Shown here one piece after another: positions 51,990-59,987 of a stretch of DNA of 64,000 nucleotides. The notes beneath the pieces were generated by a model, which was not told the DNA's origin, ran no database searches, and was given only the letters and a program-made list of their open reading frames with translations. The position numbers and the translations under genes were made by a program. The stretch is taken from positions 62,001-126,000 of the forward strand of contig JANQSI010000009.1 of assembly GCA_028284125.1 (NCBI GenBank), read 5' to 3'. This DNA comes from Cyclobacteriaceae bacterium (GTDB taxonomy: Bacteria > Bacteroidota > Bacteroidia > Cytophagales > Cyclobacteriaceae). How positions within the stretch are numbered: position 1 is the stretch's first letter; each line of letters begins with the position of its first letter.

Positions 51990-53645
51990 ATGAGAAAGGT
52001 ATTGTTAATTATATCATCCATTATATGCATAAGTGCTAGTTACGGCCAAGTAGATTCTACAGCAACAGGAGAGGTCGTTGATGCTGAGATAATCATCCAA
52101 AAGGACAGACAAATCACGCTTCCAATAGCGAACAAATTGAATCCTGGTGTCAAAAATAGCATTCGGGAAATCCAGCCTTTGAATTTGACTTACCAGGCAA
52201 TAGATCCAGCCTTTAGCTGGCCAGACTACAAATCGGAAGTGAGTTTCGAAAGACTAGCTCAAGAGTCCAAATTTGCACCTTATCAGAATTCAGTCAAGCT
52301 TGGTTTTGGAAACTATTCATCTCCGTTATTCGAGCTCAATTATTTTGCGAATCTTGAGAAAGTCAAAGTAGCAAGTCAGGTATTTCATGAGAGTTTCCAG
52401 GGAGGACCTGTTTCTGGAGAAAACAGTGCTTCATCTGAAACATCGGCGAATGTCACCGTGAATTATAAGCTTAAAAAGGTAGAGCTAATTCCCGTCATTC
52501 AATGGCAAAGAAATGGATTTCGATTTTATGGAAACACAGACCGAGCTAACTCAGGTTTCAGTTCAGAAGAAGCATCGAAAATCTCAAGAGGCAATGTTGA
52601 TTTTGCGTTCTTACTAAAAGGAAGTACTAATGAATTACGGTATTCGATAAAACCTCGTGTTTACCGAACTGATCAATCCATTCAAGACGGGCAATCAATA
52701 AACAGCGAATCAGGGTTTGGATTTGTCAGTGGATTAGAATTAGATGTTGACGAAGACTTTATCGTAGGGTTTGATCTGGATGGAGATATTGCAAGGTATG
52801 AAGGTGGCCTGGAGTACAATAGATCATTGTTCAAAGTGAGTCCCTGGTTATCACGTTCGGGTTCTGACTGGAAAATAAAAGGAGGATTGAGCCTTTTTGT
52901 CAATGAATGGAGTGGCGTTAGTCAAACAATTCTGTATCCGTTCATTGATGCAGAATGGCGATTCAGCCCTAAGTGGTCTCTTTATGGAACATTTGATGGT
53001 GGAGTAAACTGGAATGGATTGAATGATATTTTGGAAACAAACCAATTCATGGACGATTCTTTAATCCTCCAAAGCAACGATGTTGATTTGTCATTTGGTG
53101 GTGGAATAAAAGGAGCGTTAACTAATAATCTTTTGTTTGAATCTGGATTGCAGTGGAAATCATATAATGTACTACCTATCTATACTCCATCAGGAAGCGA
53201 TTCAAGTCGCTACATTCTCTCTTATGATACCGGAAACCTAGATGTTCTTTCATTTGACAATAAACTTACCTATTCGGTTTCGACAAACTCATCGGTTGGC
53301 ATTGGACTGACTCTTTTCAACTACACGACTTCTAGCTTAGAAAAAGCCTGGCATCTTCCGTCTTACACATTCAGTTTTTTCTTCTCAAAAAATATAAAGG
53401 AGAAATTTTTTGTTAATTCTGAGATCATAGCGCAAGGTGGGATAGAAGCTCCTGGAGCAACGGCTATTGAAGTCATCGACCTGGACTCATTTTTTGACAT
53501 TAATCTAAACCTTGATTATAAGGCTACAGACCGATTTTCTGTTTTTATGAAGCTCAATAATCTGCTAAATAATGAATACGAGAATTTCATTGGATATCCG
53601 GTAAGAGGCGCCACATTTAAGGTTGGTGGGAAGTACAGATTCTGA
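51990..53645 (+). CDS. Outer-membrane beta-barrel protein (TonB-receptor-like, no plug)
   Basis: 551 residues with signal peptide (MRKVLLIISSIICISASYGQ). The mature protein is rich in alternating hydrophobic/polar strands ending in aromatics, with the C-terminal segment DRFSVFMKLNNLLNNEYENFIGYPVRGATFKVGGKYRF, the typical last strands of TonB-dependent receptors. A plug domain is not apparent: residues 20-90 are short and lack the receptor signature. It therefore looks like a plug-less barrel partner of the preceding 977-aa TPR protein, 4 bp upstream. Cargo unknown. Confidence 0.78.
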   Translation: MRKVLLIISSIICISASYGQVDSTATGEVVDAEIIIQKDRQITLPIANKLNPGVKNSIREIQPLNLTYQAIDPAFSWPDYKSEVSFERLAQESKFAPYQNSVKLGFGNYSSPLFELNYFANLEKVKVASQVFHESFQGGPVSGENSASSETSANVTVNYKLKKVELIPVIQWQRNGFRFYGNTDRANSGFSSEEASKISRGNVDFAFLLKGSTNELRYSIKPRVYRTDQSIQDGQSINSESGFGFVSGLELDVDEDFIVGFDLDGDIARYEGGLEYNRSLFKVSPWLSRSGSDWKIKGGLSLFVNEWSGVSQTILYPFIDAEWRFSPKWSLYGTFDGGVNWNGLNDILETNQFMDDSLILQSNDVDLSFGGGIKGALTNNLLFESGLQWKSYNVLPIYTPSGSDSSRYILSYDTGNLDVLSFDNKLTYSVSTNSSVGIGLTLFNYTTSSLEKAWHLPSYTFSFFFSKNIKEKFFVNSEIIAQGGIEAPGATAIEVIDLDSFFDINLNLDYKATDRFSVFMKLNNLLNNEYENFIGYPVRGATFKVGGKYRF

Positions 53646-53702
53646 AGTAATATTTCCTAATTATTATTTTTATTCTATCTTGGTTCGGTCAATTAACAAA
53701 CT

Positions 53703-54821
53703 ATGGCTGACGATAATAAAAAAGAGAACGACGATCAGGACGATTTTTTCGGAGATGATGATGATTTTGGATTACCAGATCTCGAATATGAGGCACTCGG
53801 TGACGATGATGATAAAGCCGATGATCCTGTAGAAGAGGAAGTTACTGCTGAAGCTGAACCGCCTGCACCAGACCCAGAACCAACGCCTGAACCTGAACCG
53901 ACTCCAGAACAAGAAGTGGCTGAGGATTCAATATTTGGCGATGAATCTTTTGATGATATTGATGTTTCTGACTCAGATCTGTCAGAAACTTCCGAAAGCA
54001 CAGACACGGCTGATGCTGCTGGCGATGATTTAGGCACTGACTTTGGATCAGACCTTGGTGATGATGTTTATTCAGAAGAAGATTTTGGAGACTTTGATGC
54101 CAGTGATATTGATTTGGATGAAGAACTCTCAGATTCTGTATTTGATGATGAATTCTCAGGGGATGATTTTAAAGATTTTGATACGGAAGGACAGACTGAA
54201 ACGGAAACTACTGAGGCAAGCAGTGATTTTGCAAGCACTCCTTCTTTCTCTAAGGACGAATCAAATGCAGCTAAAGGTAAATTCACACGGATAGTAATTT
54301 TTGGAACCATCTTGTTTGTAGGGCTTGGTTTGATCTTCTGGTTCGTATATCCAGGAGCTGGTAGCGAAGAAAAACCAGTTGCACAAAAAGAGGCGCCTAA
54401 AAAAGCCCCAGCTAAAAAACCCGCTGAGAAGCCTGCTGATACCCAAGCAAGTCAACAGCAACCTGCAGCAACTCCTTCTAACACACAGACCCAAAGACCT
54501 GCAGCTACAAATACAAGACCTGCAAATAATAATCGAGCGGCAACTCCAGTTGCGACCACTCCTGGCACTATCAATAGGCTGGAAGAAAGAACCGGCAATG
54601 CGTATATCATTATCGCAAGTTTTGTAGATGAGGACATTGCAATGGACTATGCGACGAAGCTTGCAGGAGAAGGAAAAAGCCCTTCCATTATTCCTCCATA
54701 CGGTAATGGTTTATTCAATAGAGTGGCTATTGCTGGGTTTCCAACAGTTGCAGCAGCGACCCAGGGAATTGGACCATTCAAAAGTGAATATGGAGAAGAT
54801 GTTTGGGTGTTGAAGTATTAA
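53703..54821 (+). CDS. Acidic membrane protein with C-terminal SPOR domain
   Basis: 372 residues. Residues 1-190 are an extremely acidic low-complexity cytosolic region rich in Asp, Glu, Ser and Phe-Gly (DDFFGDDDDFGLPDLEYE). One membrane helix spans about 196-216. An Ala/Pro/Gln/Thr-rich linker leads to a SPOR domain at about 293-372 (GNAYIIIASFVDEDIAMDYATKLAGEGKSPSII... VWVLKY). SPOR domains bind denuded septal or damaged peptidoglycan. It sits between an outer-membrane barrel gene and ExbB/ExbD, with a strong terminator after it. A link between cell-wall sensing and the Ton-like motor is plausible but inferred. Confidence 0.85.
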   Translation: MADDNKKENDDQDDFFGDDDDFGLPDLEYEALGDDDDKADDPVEEEVTAEAEPPAPDPEPTPEPEPTPEQEVAEDSIFGDESFDDIDVSDSDLSETSESTDTADAAGDDLGTDFGSDLGDDVYSEEDFGDFDASDIDLDEELSDSVFDDEFSGDDFKDFDTEGQTETETTEASSDFASTPSFSKDESNAAKGKFTRIVIFGTILFVGLGLIFWFVYPGAGSEEKPVAQKEAPKKAPAKKPAEKPADTQASQQQPAATPSNTQTQRPAATNTRPANNNRAATPVATTPGTINRLEERTGNAYIIIASFVDEDIAMDYATKLAGEGKSPSIIPPYGNGLFNRVAIAGFPTVAAATQGIGPFKSEYGEDVWVLKY

Positions 54822-54846
54822 ACGTACTAATAAACTAAAATAACCG

Positions 54847-54898
54847 TTGAGTTAGCTGAATGAGTATAAAAGCTTGTTCGGTTAACTCAATTTTTTTT
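54847..54898 (+). terminator. Strong intrinsic terminator between the SPOR and exbB genes
   Basis: Stem TTGAGTTA / TAACTCAA (54847-54854 with 54883-54890), extended inward by CTGAA / TTCGG with one unpaired base on each side, followed by eight T residues. It separates the TPR-barrel-SPOR unit from the exbB-exbD-tonB unit, unless it acts as an attenuator. Confidence 0.82.
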
Positions 54899-54909
54899 AA
54901 AAAGAGACT

Positions 54910-55581
54910 ATGCTATTAAGTGTTATGCAAGATCTTCCGGCAGAAGAAGCTGGAGATTCAATTTCTGTACTTGAGTTACTTATGAACGGGGGTTATATGA
55001 TGATCCCAATTCTGCTCTTGTGGATGGTGGCTATCTATATTTTCGTAGAAAGGCAACGAACACTAGGAGCTGCTAGCAAGACCCCTGAATCTTTCAAAGA
55101 TCAAATTAGATCGCTCGTTTTAAGCGGTGATATTACAGGAGCTCAGATGCTATGCGGGAAAACGGATACACCAATCGCCAGAATGATTGAGAAAGGAATC
55201 ACTAGAATTGGAAGTCCGCTAAAGAATATTGAAGTCAGCATTGAGAATGTTGGGAAACTCGAAATTTACCGATTAGAAAAAAACCTAAATCTACTCGCAA
55301 CAATTGCTGGAGCAGCCCCAATGATAGGCTTTCTAGGTACCGTTACAGGAATGATCCAGGCGTTTATATCTATTGCTCAAGAGGAAGGTGCAGTGAGCCC
55401 GAAGTTACTTTCTTCTGGAATTTACGAAGCGATGATCACCACCGCAGCTGGGTTGTTCGTTGGAATTTTGGCCTACCTGGGATACAACTATTTGGTAGCC
55501 AAGGTTGGAAAGTTGATCCATACGATGGAATCTAACGTAATAGACTTTATAGACTTACTTCAAGAACCGAAGAAATCATGA
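54910..55581 (+). CDS. exbB: MotA/TolQ/ExbB proton-channel family protein
   Basis: 223 residues. Three hydrophobic helices at about 28-46 (GGYMMIPILLLWMVAIYIFVE), 135-155 (LATIAGAAPMIGFLGTVTGMIQAF) and 172-195 (GIYEAMITTAAGLFVGILAYLGYNY). The APMIGFLGTVTGMI block is the family signature. With ExbD it forms a proton-driven motor that energises TonB or Tol-type partners. The start lies 12 bp after a terminator T tract, so a promoter may overlap the hairpin. Symbols exbB/tolQ cannot be separated by sequence; the TonB-like gene in the operon favours ExbB. Confidence 0.88.
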   Translation: MLLSVMQDLPAEEAGDSISVLELLMNGGYMMIPILLLWMVAIYIFVERQRTLGAASKTPESFKDQIRSLVLSGDITGAQMLCGKTDTPIARMIEKGITRIGSPLKNIEVSIENVGKLEIYRLEKNLNLLATIAGAAPMIGFLGTVTGMIQAFISIAQEEGAVSPKLLSSGIYEAMITTAAGLFVGILAYLGYNYLVAKVGKLIHTMESNVIDFIDLLQEPKKS

Positions 55582-55967
55582 ATCTGAAGTCTAAACATAA
55601 GGTTCAGGCTACTTTCAGTATGTCCTCCATGACAGATGTGATCTTTCTGTTATTGATCTTTTTCATGTTAACTGCATCTTTCATTACGCCATCTGGTTTA
55701 CCTGTAAATCTGCCATCTTCAAAATCTTCTGAAATAGTGATGCAAAAGGTCAGTGTTACAATAACAAAAGACCTTCAGTACTTTGTGAACAATCAGAAAA
55801 CAGGCCGCAGTAATGTTGAAGCTGTATTAAGATCGAATTTGGGTGGAAATGAAGGAATTGTTGTCTTGCATTGCGATGCTTCTGTACCAGTTTCCAGACT
55901 AGTAGAAATTGCCGGAATTGCGACCAATTTGAAAGCCAAAGTTTCCATTGCGACAAAACCTGAATAA
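55578..55967 (+). CDS. exbD: ExbD/TolR-type motor protein
   Basis: 129 residues, overlapping exbB by 4 bp (ATGA). One membrane helix, SSMTDVIFLLLIFFMLTASFI, carries the conserved proton-path aspartate Asp20. A small periplasmic domain follows (PSSKSSEIVMQKVSVTITKDLQYFVNNQKTG... VVLHCDASVPVSRLVEIAGIA). It is the coupling partner of the preceding ExbB. Ordinary length. Confidence 0.88.
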   Translation: MNLKSKHKVQATFSMSSMTDVIFLLLIFFMLTASFITPSGLPVNLPSSKSSEIVMQKVSVTITKDLQYFVNNQKTGRSNVEAVLRSNLGGNEGIVVLHCDASVPVSRLVEIAGIATNLKAKVSIATKPE

Positions 55968-55970
55968 TTG

Positions 55971-56780
55971 ATGGATAACCGAGAAAAACAAGATGAAAAA
56001 AACAAAAGAGTAGGATGGATGGTATCCGTTTCTGTCCAGCTTTTGTTGTTGATCCTGTTTTATTTTCTCATTGCATGGAAGGCTCCGTTTCCGCCAATTC
56101 CTGAATATGGGATTGAATTGGGCTTCACGACTTCAGCGGGTGCTCCACCACAGCCGCAAACAGCAGAAAGCAATCCGGTAGAATCTGAACCTACTCAAAC
56201 TGAAGAGAATGCTCAAGAAGATACTCCGGTAGAAACACCAATCGAAAATGAACAACAAGACGTTCAAACGGAAACAGCAGAAGTTGAAGAAAGTGAGACA
56301 CCAATTGAAACGGAAGAAGTGTCAAGTTCTGAGCCTGTGGTAGAAGAAGAAAAAATAGAAAAAGAGGTTACGGAAACGACTACAGAAAACCCAAAGGAGA
56401 CCGATGAACCCAAGGAAGAAAATGAGCAAAAAGAAGAAGTAGTTGAAGAACCCAAAATCGATGATAGAGCCATCTATGGCAATCAAGGGACGGAAACAGG
56501 CGAGTCTGAAGGTGCAAGTTTAGCCTTAGCAGGTTGGATATGGGATTTTAAACCAGTACCAGATGATCAATCGGATGAGACAGGCAAGATCGTTTACAAG
56601 ATTGTCGTGGATCAAGACGGTTACCTGGTTAAGATCGAGACACAAACAAGCACAGTTTCCCCATCGGTGGAGAGAAAGTATCGTGAAGCTGTAGAAAAGC
56701 TTACTTTCAGTAAAACCTCAGATTACAAACCAGCCGCGCTATCTAATGGAACGCTGACCTTCATCATAAAAGCAAGATGA
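55971..56780 (+). CDS. TonB-like energy-transducing protein
   Basis: 269 residues from the ATG at 55971. One membrane helix at about 13-33, then a long Glu/Pro/Thr/Gln-rich spacer (residues about 55-165) and a C-terminal TonB-like domain at about 190-269 (GKIVYKIVVDQDGYLVKIETQTSTVSPSVERKYREAVEKLTFSKTS). It would span the periplasm and contact an outer-membrane barrel, with the gene at 51990 the nearest candidate (inference). Acidic rather than the usual Pro/Lys-rich spacer. It overlaps folC by 4 bp. Confidence 0.82.
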   Translation: MDNREKQDEKNKRVGWMVSVSVQLLLLILFYFLIAWKAPFPPIPEYGIELGFTTSAGAPPQPQTAESNPVESEPTQTEENAQEDTPVETPIENEQQDVQTETAEVEESETPIETEEVSSSEPVVEEEKIEKEVTETTTENPKETDEPKEENEQKEEVVEEPKIDDRAIYGNQGTETGESEGASLALAGWIWDFKPVPDDQSDETGKIVYKIVVDQDGYLVKIETQTSTVSPSVERKYREAVEKLTFSKTSDYKPAALSNGTLTFIIKAR

Positions 56781-57994
56781 CTTACGAGGAAACATTGGAT
56801 TTCCTTTATCAAAAACTTCCCATGTACCAACGAGTCGGGAAAGTTGCGTACAAAAAAGACTTGTCTAATACCATTGCTCTTTTAGAAGTTCTTGATAATC
56901 CACACAGAGATTTCAAATCTGTTCATATCGCGGGAACCAATGGGAAAGGAACAAGTGCTCATGGAATTGCCGCTATAATGCAAGTAGCTGGATATAAAAC
57001 CGGACTTTATACTTCTCCTCATCTCAAGAATTTTACTGAACGAATAAAGATCAATGGAAAAGAAGTTGATCAGGAGTTCATCGTCAGGTTTGTAGAGAAG
57101 ATCAGGCCACATATTGAGCAAATTCAACCTTCTTTTTTTGAGATCACTGTGGCAATGGCGTTCAGCTATTTTTCCGAAGAAAAGGTAGACATTGCTATCA
57201 TCGAAACCGGATTGGGTGGAAGATTAGATAGTACTAATGTGATCACTCCGGAAGTTTGCCTAATAACCAATATCGGATTTGATCACATGGATATGCTCGG
57301 AGATACGCTGGAAAAGATCGCTACAGAAAAAGCAGGGATCATCAAATCAGGCATTCCGGTGGTTTTGGGTAGTTTCCAAAAGGACATCATCCACGTCTTT
57401 GAAGAAAAAGCGAATTCAGTAGGAGCTAAGCTTATCATTCCTGAAGATGATGATGTTGAATTAGAGAAAAATGTTCCGTACTACAAATCGAAAAATAAAC
57501 TTGGAATAATCAGAACCGCCACAGAACTTAGGAAAAAAGGATTCGAAATAACTGGTGAACAAGCCGAATCGGGTTTTGAGAAAATGGAATCATTAATCAA
57601 TTTCAAAGGACGATTTCAAGTAATTCAAGATTCACCGCAAGTAATTGCAGATGTAAGTCACAACACAGAGGGCCTTCAAATCTTATTCGATCAGATTCAA
57701 TCGCAAAAGCAGGGAGAACTATACCTGATATTTGGAACAGTAAAAGACAAAGACCTCAAACCTATTTTTGATCTAATTCCAAAAGAATCAAAAATTACCT
57801 GGACACAATCTTCAGTTCCTCGAGCTCTTCCGGCTGTAGAACTAAAATCGCAAGCTGAAAAATCAAATCTTGGAGGGATCATTCACTCCGATGTTAACTT
57901 GGCAGTACAAGCAGCACTCGAAAGTGCAAACGAAGATGACATCATTTTAATAACCGGAAGTACGTTCGTAGTAGCAGAACTAGACAATTTATAG
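56777..57994 (+). CDS. folC: Folylpolyglutamate/dihydrofolate synthase
   Basis: 405 residues, a Mur-ligase-fold enzyme adding glutamates to folates. P-loop HIAGTNGKGTSAHGIAAIM, the TSPHLKNFTERIKINGK motif, IIETGLGGRLDSTNV and TNIGFDHMDMLGDTLEKIATEKAGIIK. A C-terminal Rossmann domain carries ADVSHNTEGL. It belongs to general metabolism and is placed in the envelope operon by position only. Confidence 0.95.
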   Translation: MTYEETLDFLYQKLPMYQRVGKVAYKKDLSNTIALLEVLDNPHRDFKSVHIAGTNGKGTSAHGIAAIMQVAGYKTGLYTSPHLKNFTERIKINGKEVDQEFIVRFVEKIRPHIEQIQPSFFEITVAMAFSYFSEEKVDIAIIETGLGGRLDSTNVITPEVCLITNIGFDHMDMLGDTLEKIATEKAGIIKSGIPVVLGSFQKDIIHVFEEKANSVGAKLIIPEDDDVELEKNVPYYKSKNKLGIIRTATELRKKGFEITGEQAESGFEKMESLINFKGRFQVIQDSPQVIADVSHNTEGLQILFDQIQSQKQGELYLIFGTVKDKDLKPIFDLIPKESKITWTQSSVPRALPAVELKSQAEKSNLGGIIHSDVNLAVQAALESANEDDIILITGSTFVVAELDNL

Positions 57995-58172
57995 TCATTC
58001 TTCATAGGTCAATATTGGGGAAATTGTACCTTTTAAATACATAAAGACCGATTAGCTTGCGGCTTGATCTTGACTGAGGTGTATTTTGTATGTTAGGCTT
58101 TAAGATTGATCGATAATTGATTTATTTTATCACCTGATACTATAAATTCACAATGATTTCTAGACCAACCTC

Positions 58173-58922
58173 ATGATAACCAGCGTAATTAATCAAAAAG
58201 GCGGAACTGGTAAAACCACCACTACAGTAAACCTTGCCAGCGCTCTTGTTAAAAAGAAAAACAAGGTATTGGTTATTGATATGGACCCGCAAGGAAACCT
58301 TTCTTATTCATTAGGTATCAATGATTTCGATTATTCAATTAGTGATGCGCTGAAGCAAAAAAAGAAGATATCAGAAGTTATAGTAGAAAGAGAAGGCATT
58401 GATATTGTCCCTACCGATCAACGGCTAAGTAATCTCGAATTTGGTTCCAGAAGCAAGATTTCAGAGTTTATGCTCAGAGATGCGCTTAAAAAAGTAAGAG
58501 GTTATGACTTCATTTTGATTGATTGTCCACCGTCTCTTTCATCACTAACCCTTAATGCATTAAGCGCTTCGCACACGGTCATCATCCCAATTCAATTGGA
58601 TGTTTTTAGCATTCAGGGGCTGGAACAGATCATGAACACGATAAAGGAAGTAAAGTCGTCTTTGAACAAAAAATTAAAAATTGCTGGAGTATTGCCTGTT
58701 TTAGTAGATGGAAGAAAAAAATTGACTTCAGAGATCAAGGATTATGTCAATCAAAACTTTGATGTTTCATTGTTCAAGAGTGAAATCAGAACTAATGTAA
58801 AAGCAGCTGAGGCACCTTCGTTTGGTGAATCCGTGATTAGATATGCACCTACTTCTAACAGTGCGAAGGACTATTTAAAATTTTGTGGGGAGTATTTAAG
58901 AACTATTAAAAAGTTAAGCTAA
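58173..58922 (+). CDS. ParA-family ATPase of the chemotaxis operon
   Basis: 249 residues. Deviant Walker A MITSVINQKGGTGKTTTTVNLA (Lys9 and Lys14), VIDMDPQGNLSYSLG and IDCPPSLSSLTLNAL. Such ATPases position DNA or large complexes in the cell. No ParB is adjacent. Because its stop (TAA) is immediately followed by the ATG of the STAS protein and the CheY, CheA and CheW genes, it probably positions chemoreceptor arrays, as ParC does in Vibrio. That role is inference from synteny. It is not the chromosomal soj/parA. Confidence 0.87.
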   Translation: MITSVINQKGGTGKTTTTVNLASALVKKKNKVLVIDMDPQGNLSYSLGINDFDYSISDALKQKKKISEVIVEREGIDIVPTDQRLSNLEFGSRSKISEFMLRDALKKVRGYDFILIDCPPSLSSLTLNALSASHTVIIPIQLDVFSIQGLEQIMNTIKEVKSSLNKKLKIAGVLPVLVDGRKKLTSEIKDYVNQNFDVSLFKSEIRTNVKAAEAPSFGESVIRYAPTSNSAKDYLKFCGEYLRTIKKLS

Positions 58923-59615
58923 ATGGCAGCACTTGGATCAAATATGGGTAAAAAGCCGGAGAAGAAAAGTGAAGCTCCGTCGGTAGTGAAACCGAAGGCA
59001 AAAACGGTTAAAGCTAAGGCAACAAAAAGAGCTACTGCGACAAAAACAAAACCCGCAACTCTGGCCCAAAAGAAAACTAAGCAAGCCAAGAAGAATGTGG
59101 CAACAAAAACCCAGGTAGCTAAAAAACCGGTCGCGGCTAAATCTACACCTCAAGCAAAACAGTCCAAGCCAGCGACGACTTCAAAAAAATCGACCGTTGT
59201 TGCCAAAGCGAAAACCACTCGAACGACGACTGTCAAAAACAAAAGTGAGAGCACGGCCAAGAAAAGTGAAAAGAAACAAACTCTTAGAAATGCTCAATTG
59301 ATACTGGAACCATCAAAGAGAAGAAAAATACGAAAGACAAAAGTGATCCTCGAAGGTGATCTTACAATCAACAACGTGGATGCATTTATGTCTCAAATAG
59401 AGCCGATCTTTGATGACTATGATTATGTTGATTTCTTTCAACGAGAAGTCACGGCACTGGATTTGTGTCATATCCAAATGCTCTATTATTTTCAAAATCA
59501 TCCCAATAGAAAAGGGAAAACCGTCACTGTGAATTCTGAGTTGTCTGCTGATCTCAAAAAAGTGGTCACAAATGCTGGGTTCAAAGAATTTATGTTTATT
59601 CCAAAACTTGTTTAG
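58923..59615 (+). CDS. STAS-domain protein with a histone-H1-like N-terminal tail
   Basis: 230 residues. Residues about 1-120 are almost only Lys, Ala, Thr, Ser, Gln, Val and Pro (KPKAKTVKAKATKRATATK...), a histone-H1-like tail that would bind nucleic acid or anionic surfaces. Residues about 135-230 form a STAS-like domain: TKVILEGDLTINNVDAFMSQIEPIFDDYDYVDFFQREVTALDLCHIQMLYYF. The usual phosphorylated serine region (DSSG) reads DLCH, so there is no obvious phospho-serine. It lies with zero gap between ParA and CheY-like genes. I infer an adaptor anchoring the array or linking ParA to it. Confidence 0.75.
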   Translation: MAALGSNMGKKPEKKSEAPSVVKPKAKTVKAKATKRATATKTKPATLAQKKTKQAKKNVATKTQVAKKPVAAKSTPQAKQSKPATTSKKSTVVAKAKTTRTTTVKNKSESTAKKSEKKQTLRNAQLILEPSKRRKIRKTKVILEGDLTINNVDAFMSQIEPIFDDYDYVDFFQREVTALDLCHIQMLYYFQNHPNRKGKTVTVNSELSADLKKVVTNAGFKEFMFIPKLV

Positions 59616-59987
59616 ATGAAAAAAAATATTCTAATAGTCGACGATTCAGAAAGCATAAGAGAGTTGGTAGGTAATTCCCTCGAGAATGCTGGCTATCATG
59701 TGTTGAAAGGAATAAATGGAAAAGACGGAATTGAAGTCCTTAAGAGTTTTGATGATACGGTTTCATTGATCATCACAGATTTATTCATGCCAGAGATGGA
59801 TGGAATCGACCTGATTAAGGAGGTGAGAAAAGATAGCACTTACAAGTTTGTGCCAATACTTATGCTCACAACAGAGTCACAGGCTGAAAAAAAATTGGAG
59901 GGAAAAAAAGCAGGAGCTACCGGATGGATGGTGAAGCCATTCGAAGAGGGAAAACTTCTGCGCATTGTAAAAAAAGTCATTAGGTAG
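59616..59987 (+). CDS. cheY: CheY-like response regulator
   Basis: 123 residues, receiver domain only: VDD at 8-10, phospho-acceptor Asp55 in IITDLFMPEMDGIDLIK, MLTTES and the lysine in GWMVKPFEEG. Zero-gap position between the STAS gene and cheA makes it the cognate output or phosphate sink of the kinase. The gene symbol reflects position; it need not bind a flagellar motor, since none is encoded here. Confidence 0.9.
   Translation: MKKNILIVDDSESIRELVGNSLENAGYHVLKGINGKDGIEVLKSFDDTVSLIITDLFMPEMDGIDLIKEVRKDSTYKFVPILMLTTESQAEKKLEGKKAGATGWMVKPFEEGKLLRIVKKVIR

Noticed and set aside
53735-54037. Minus-strand Ser-rich frame of 100 codons
   Set aside because: A shadow of the Asp/Glu-rich repeats of the SPOR protein; acidic codons read in reverse give serine-rich frames.
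58173-58922. Chromosome or plasmid partition locus (parA near a replication origin)
   Set aside because: No parB or parS-like repeats, and the gene is fused in spacing to chemotaxis genes.
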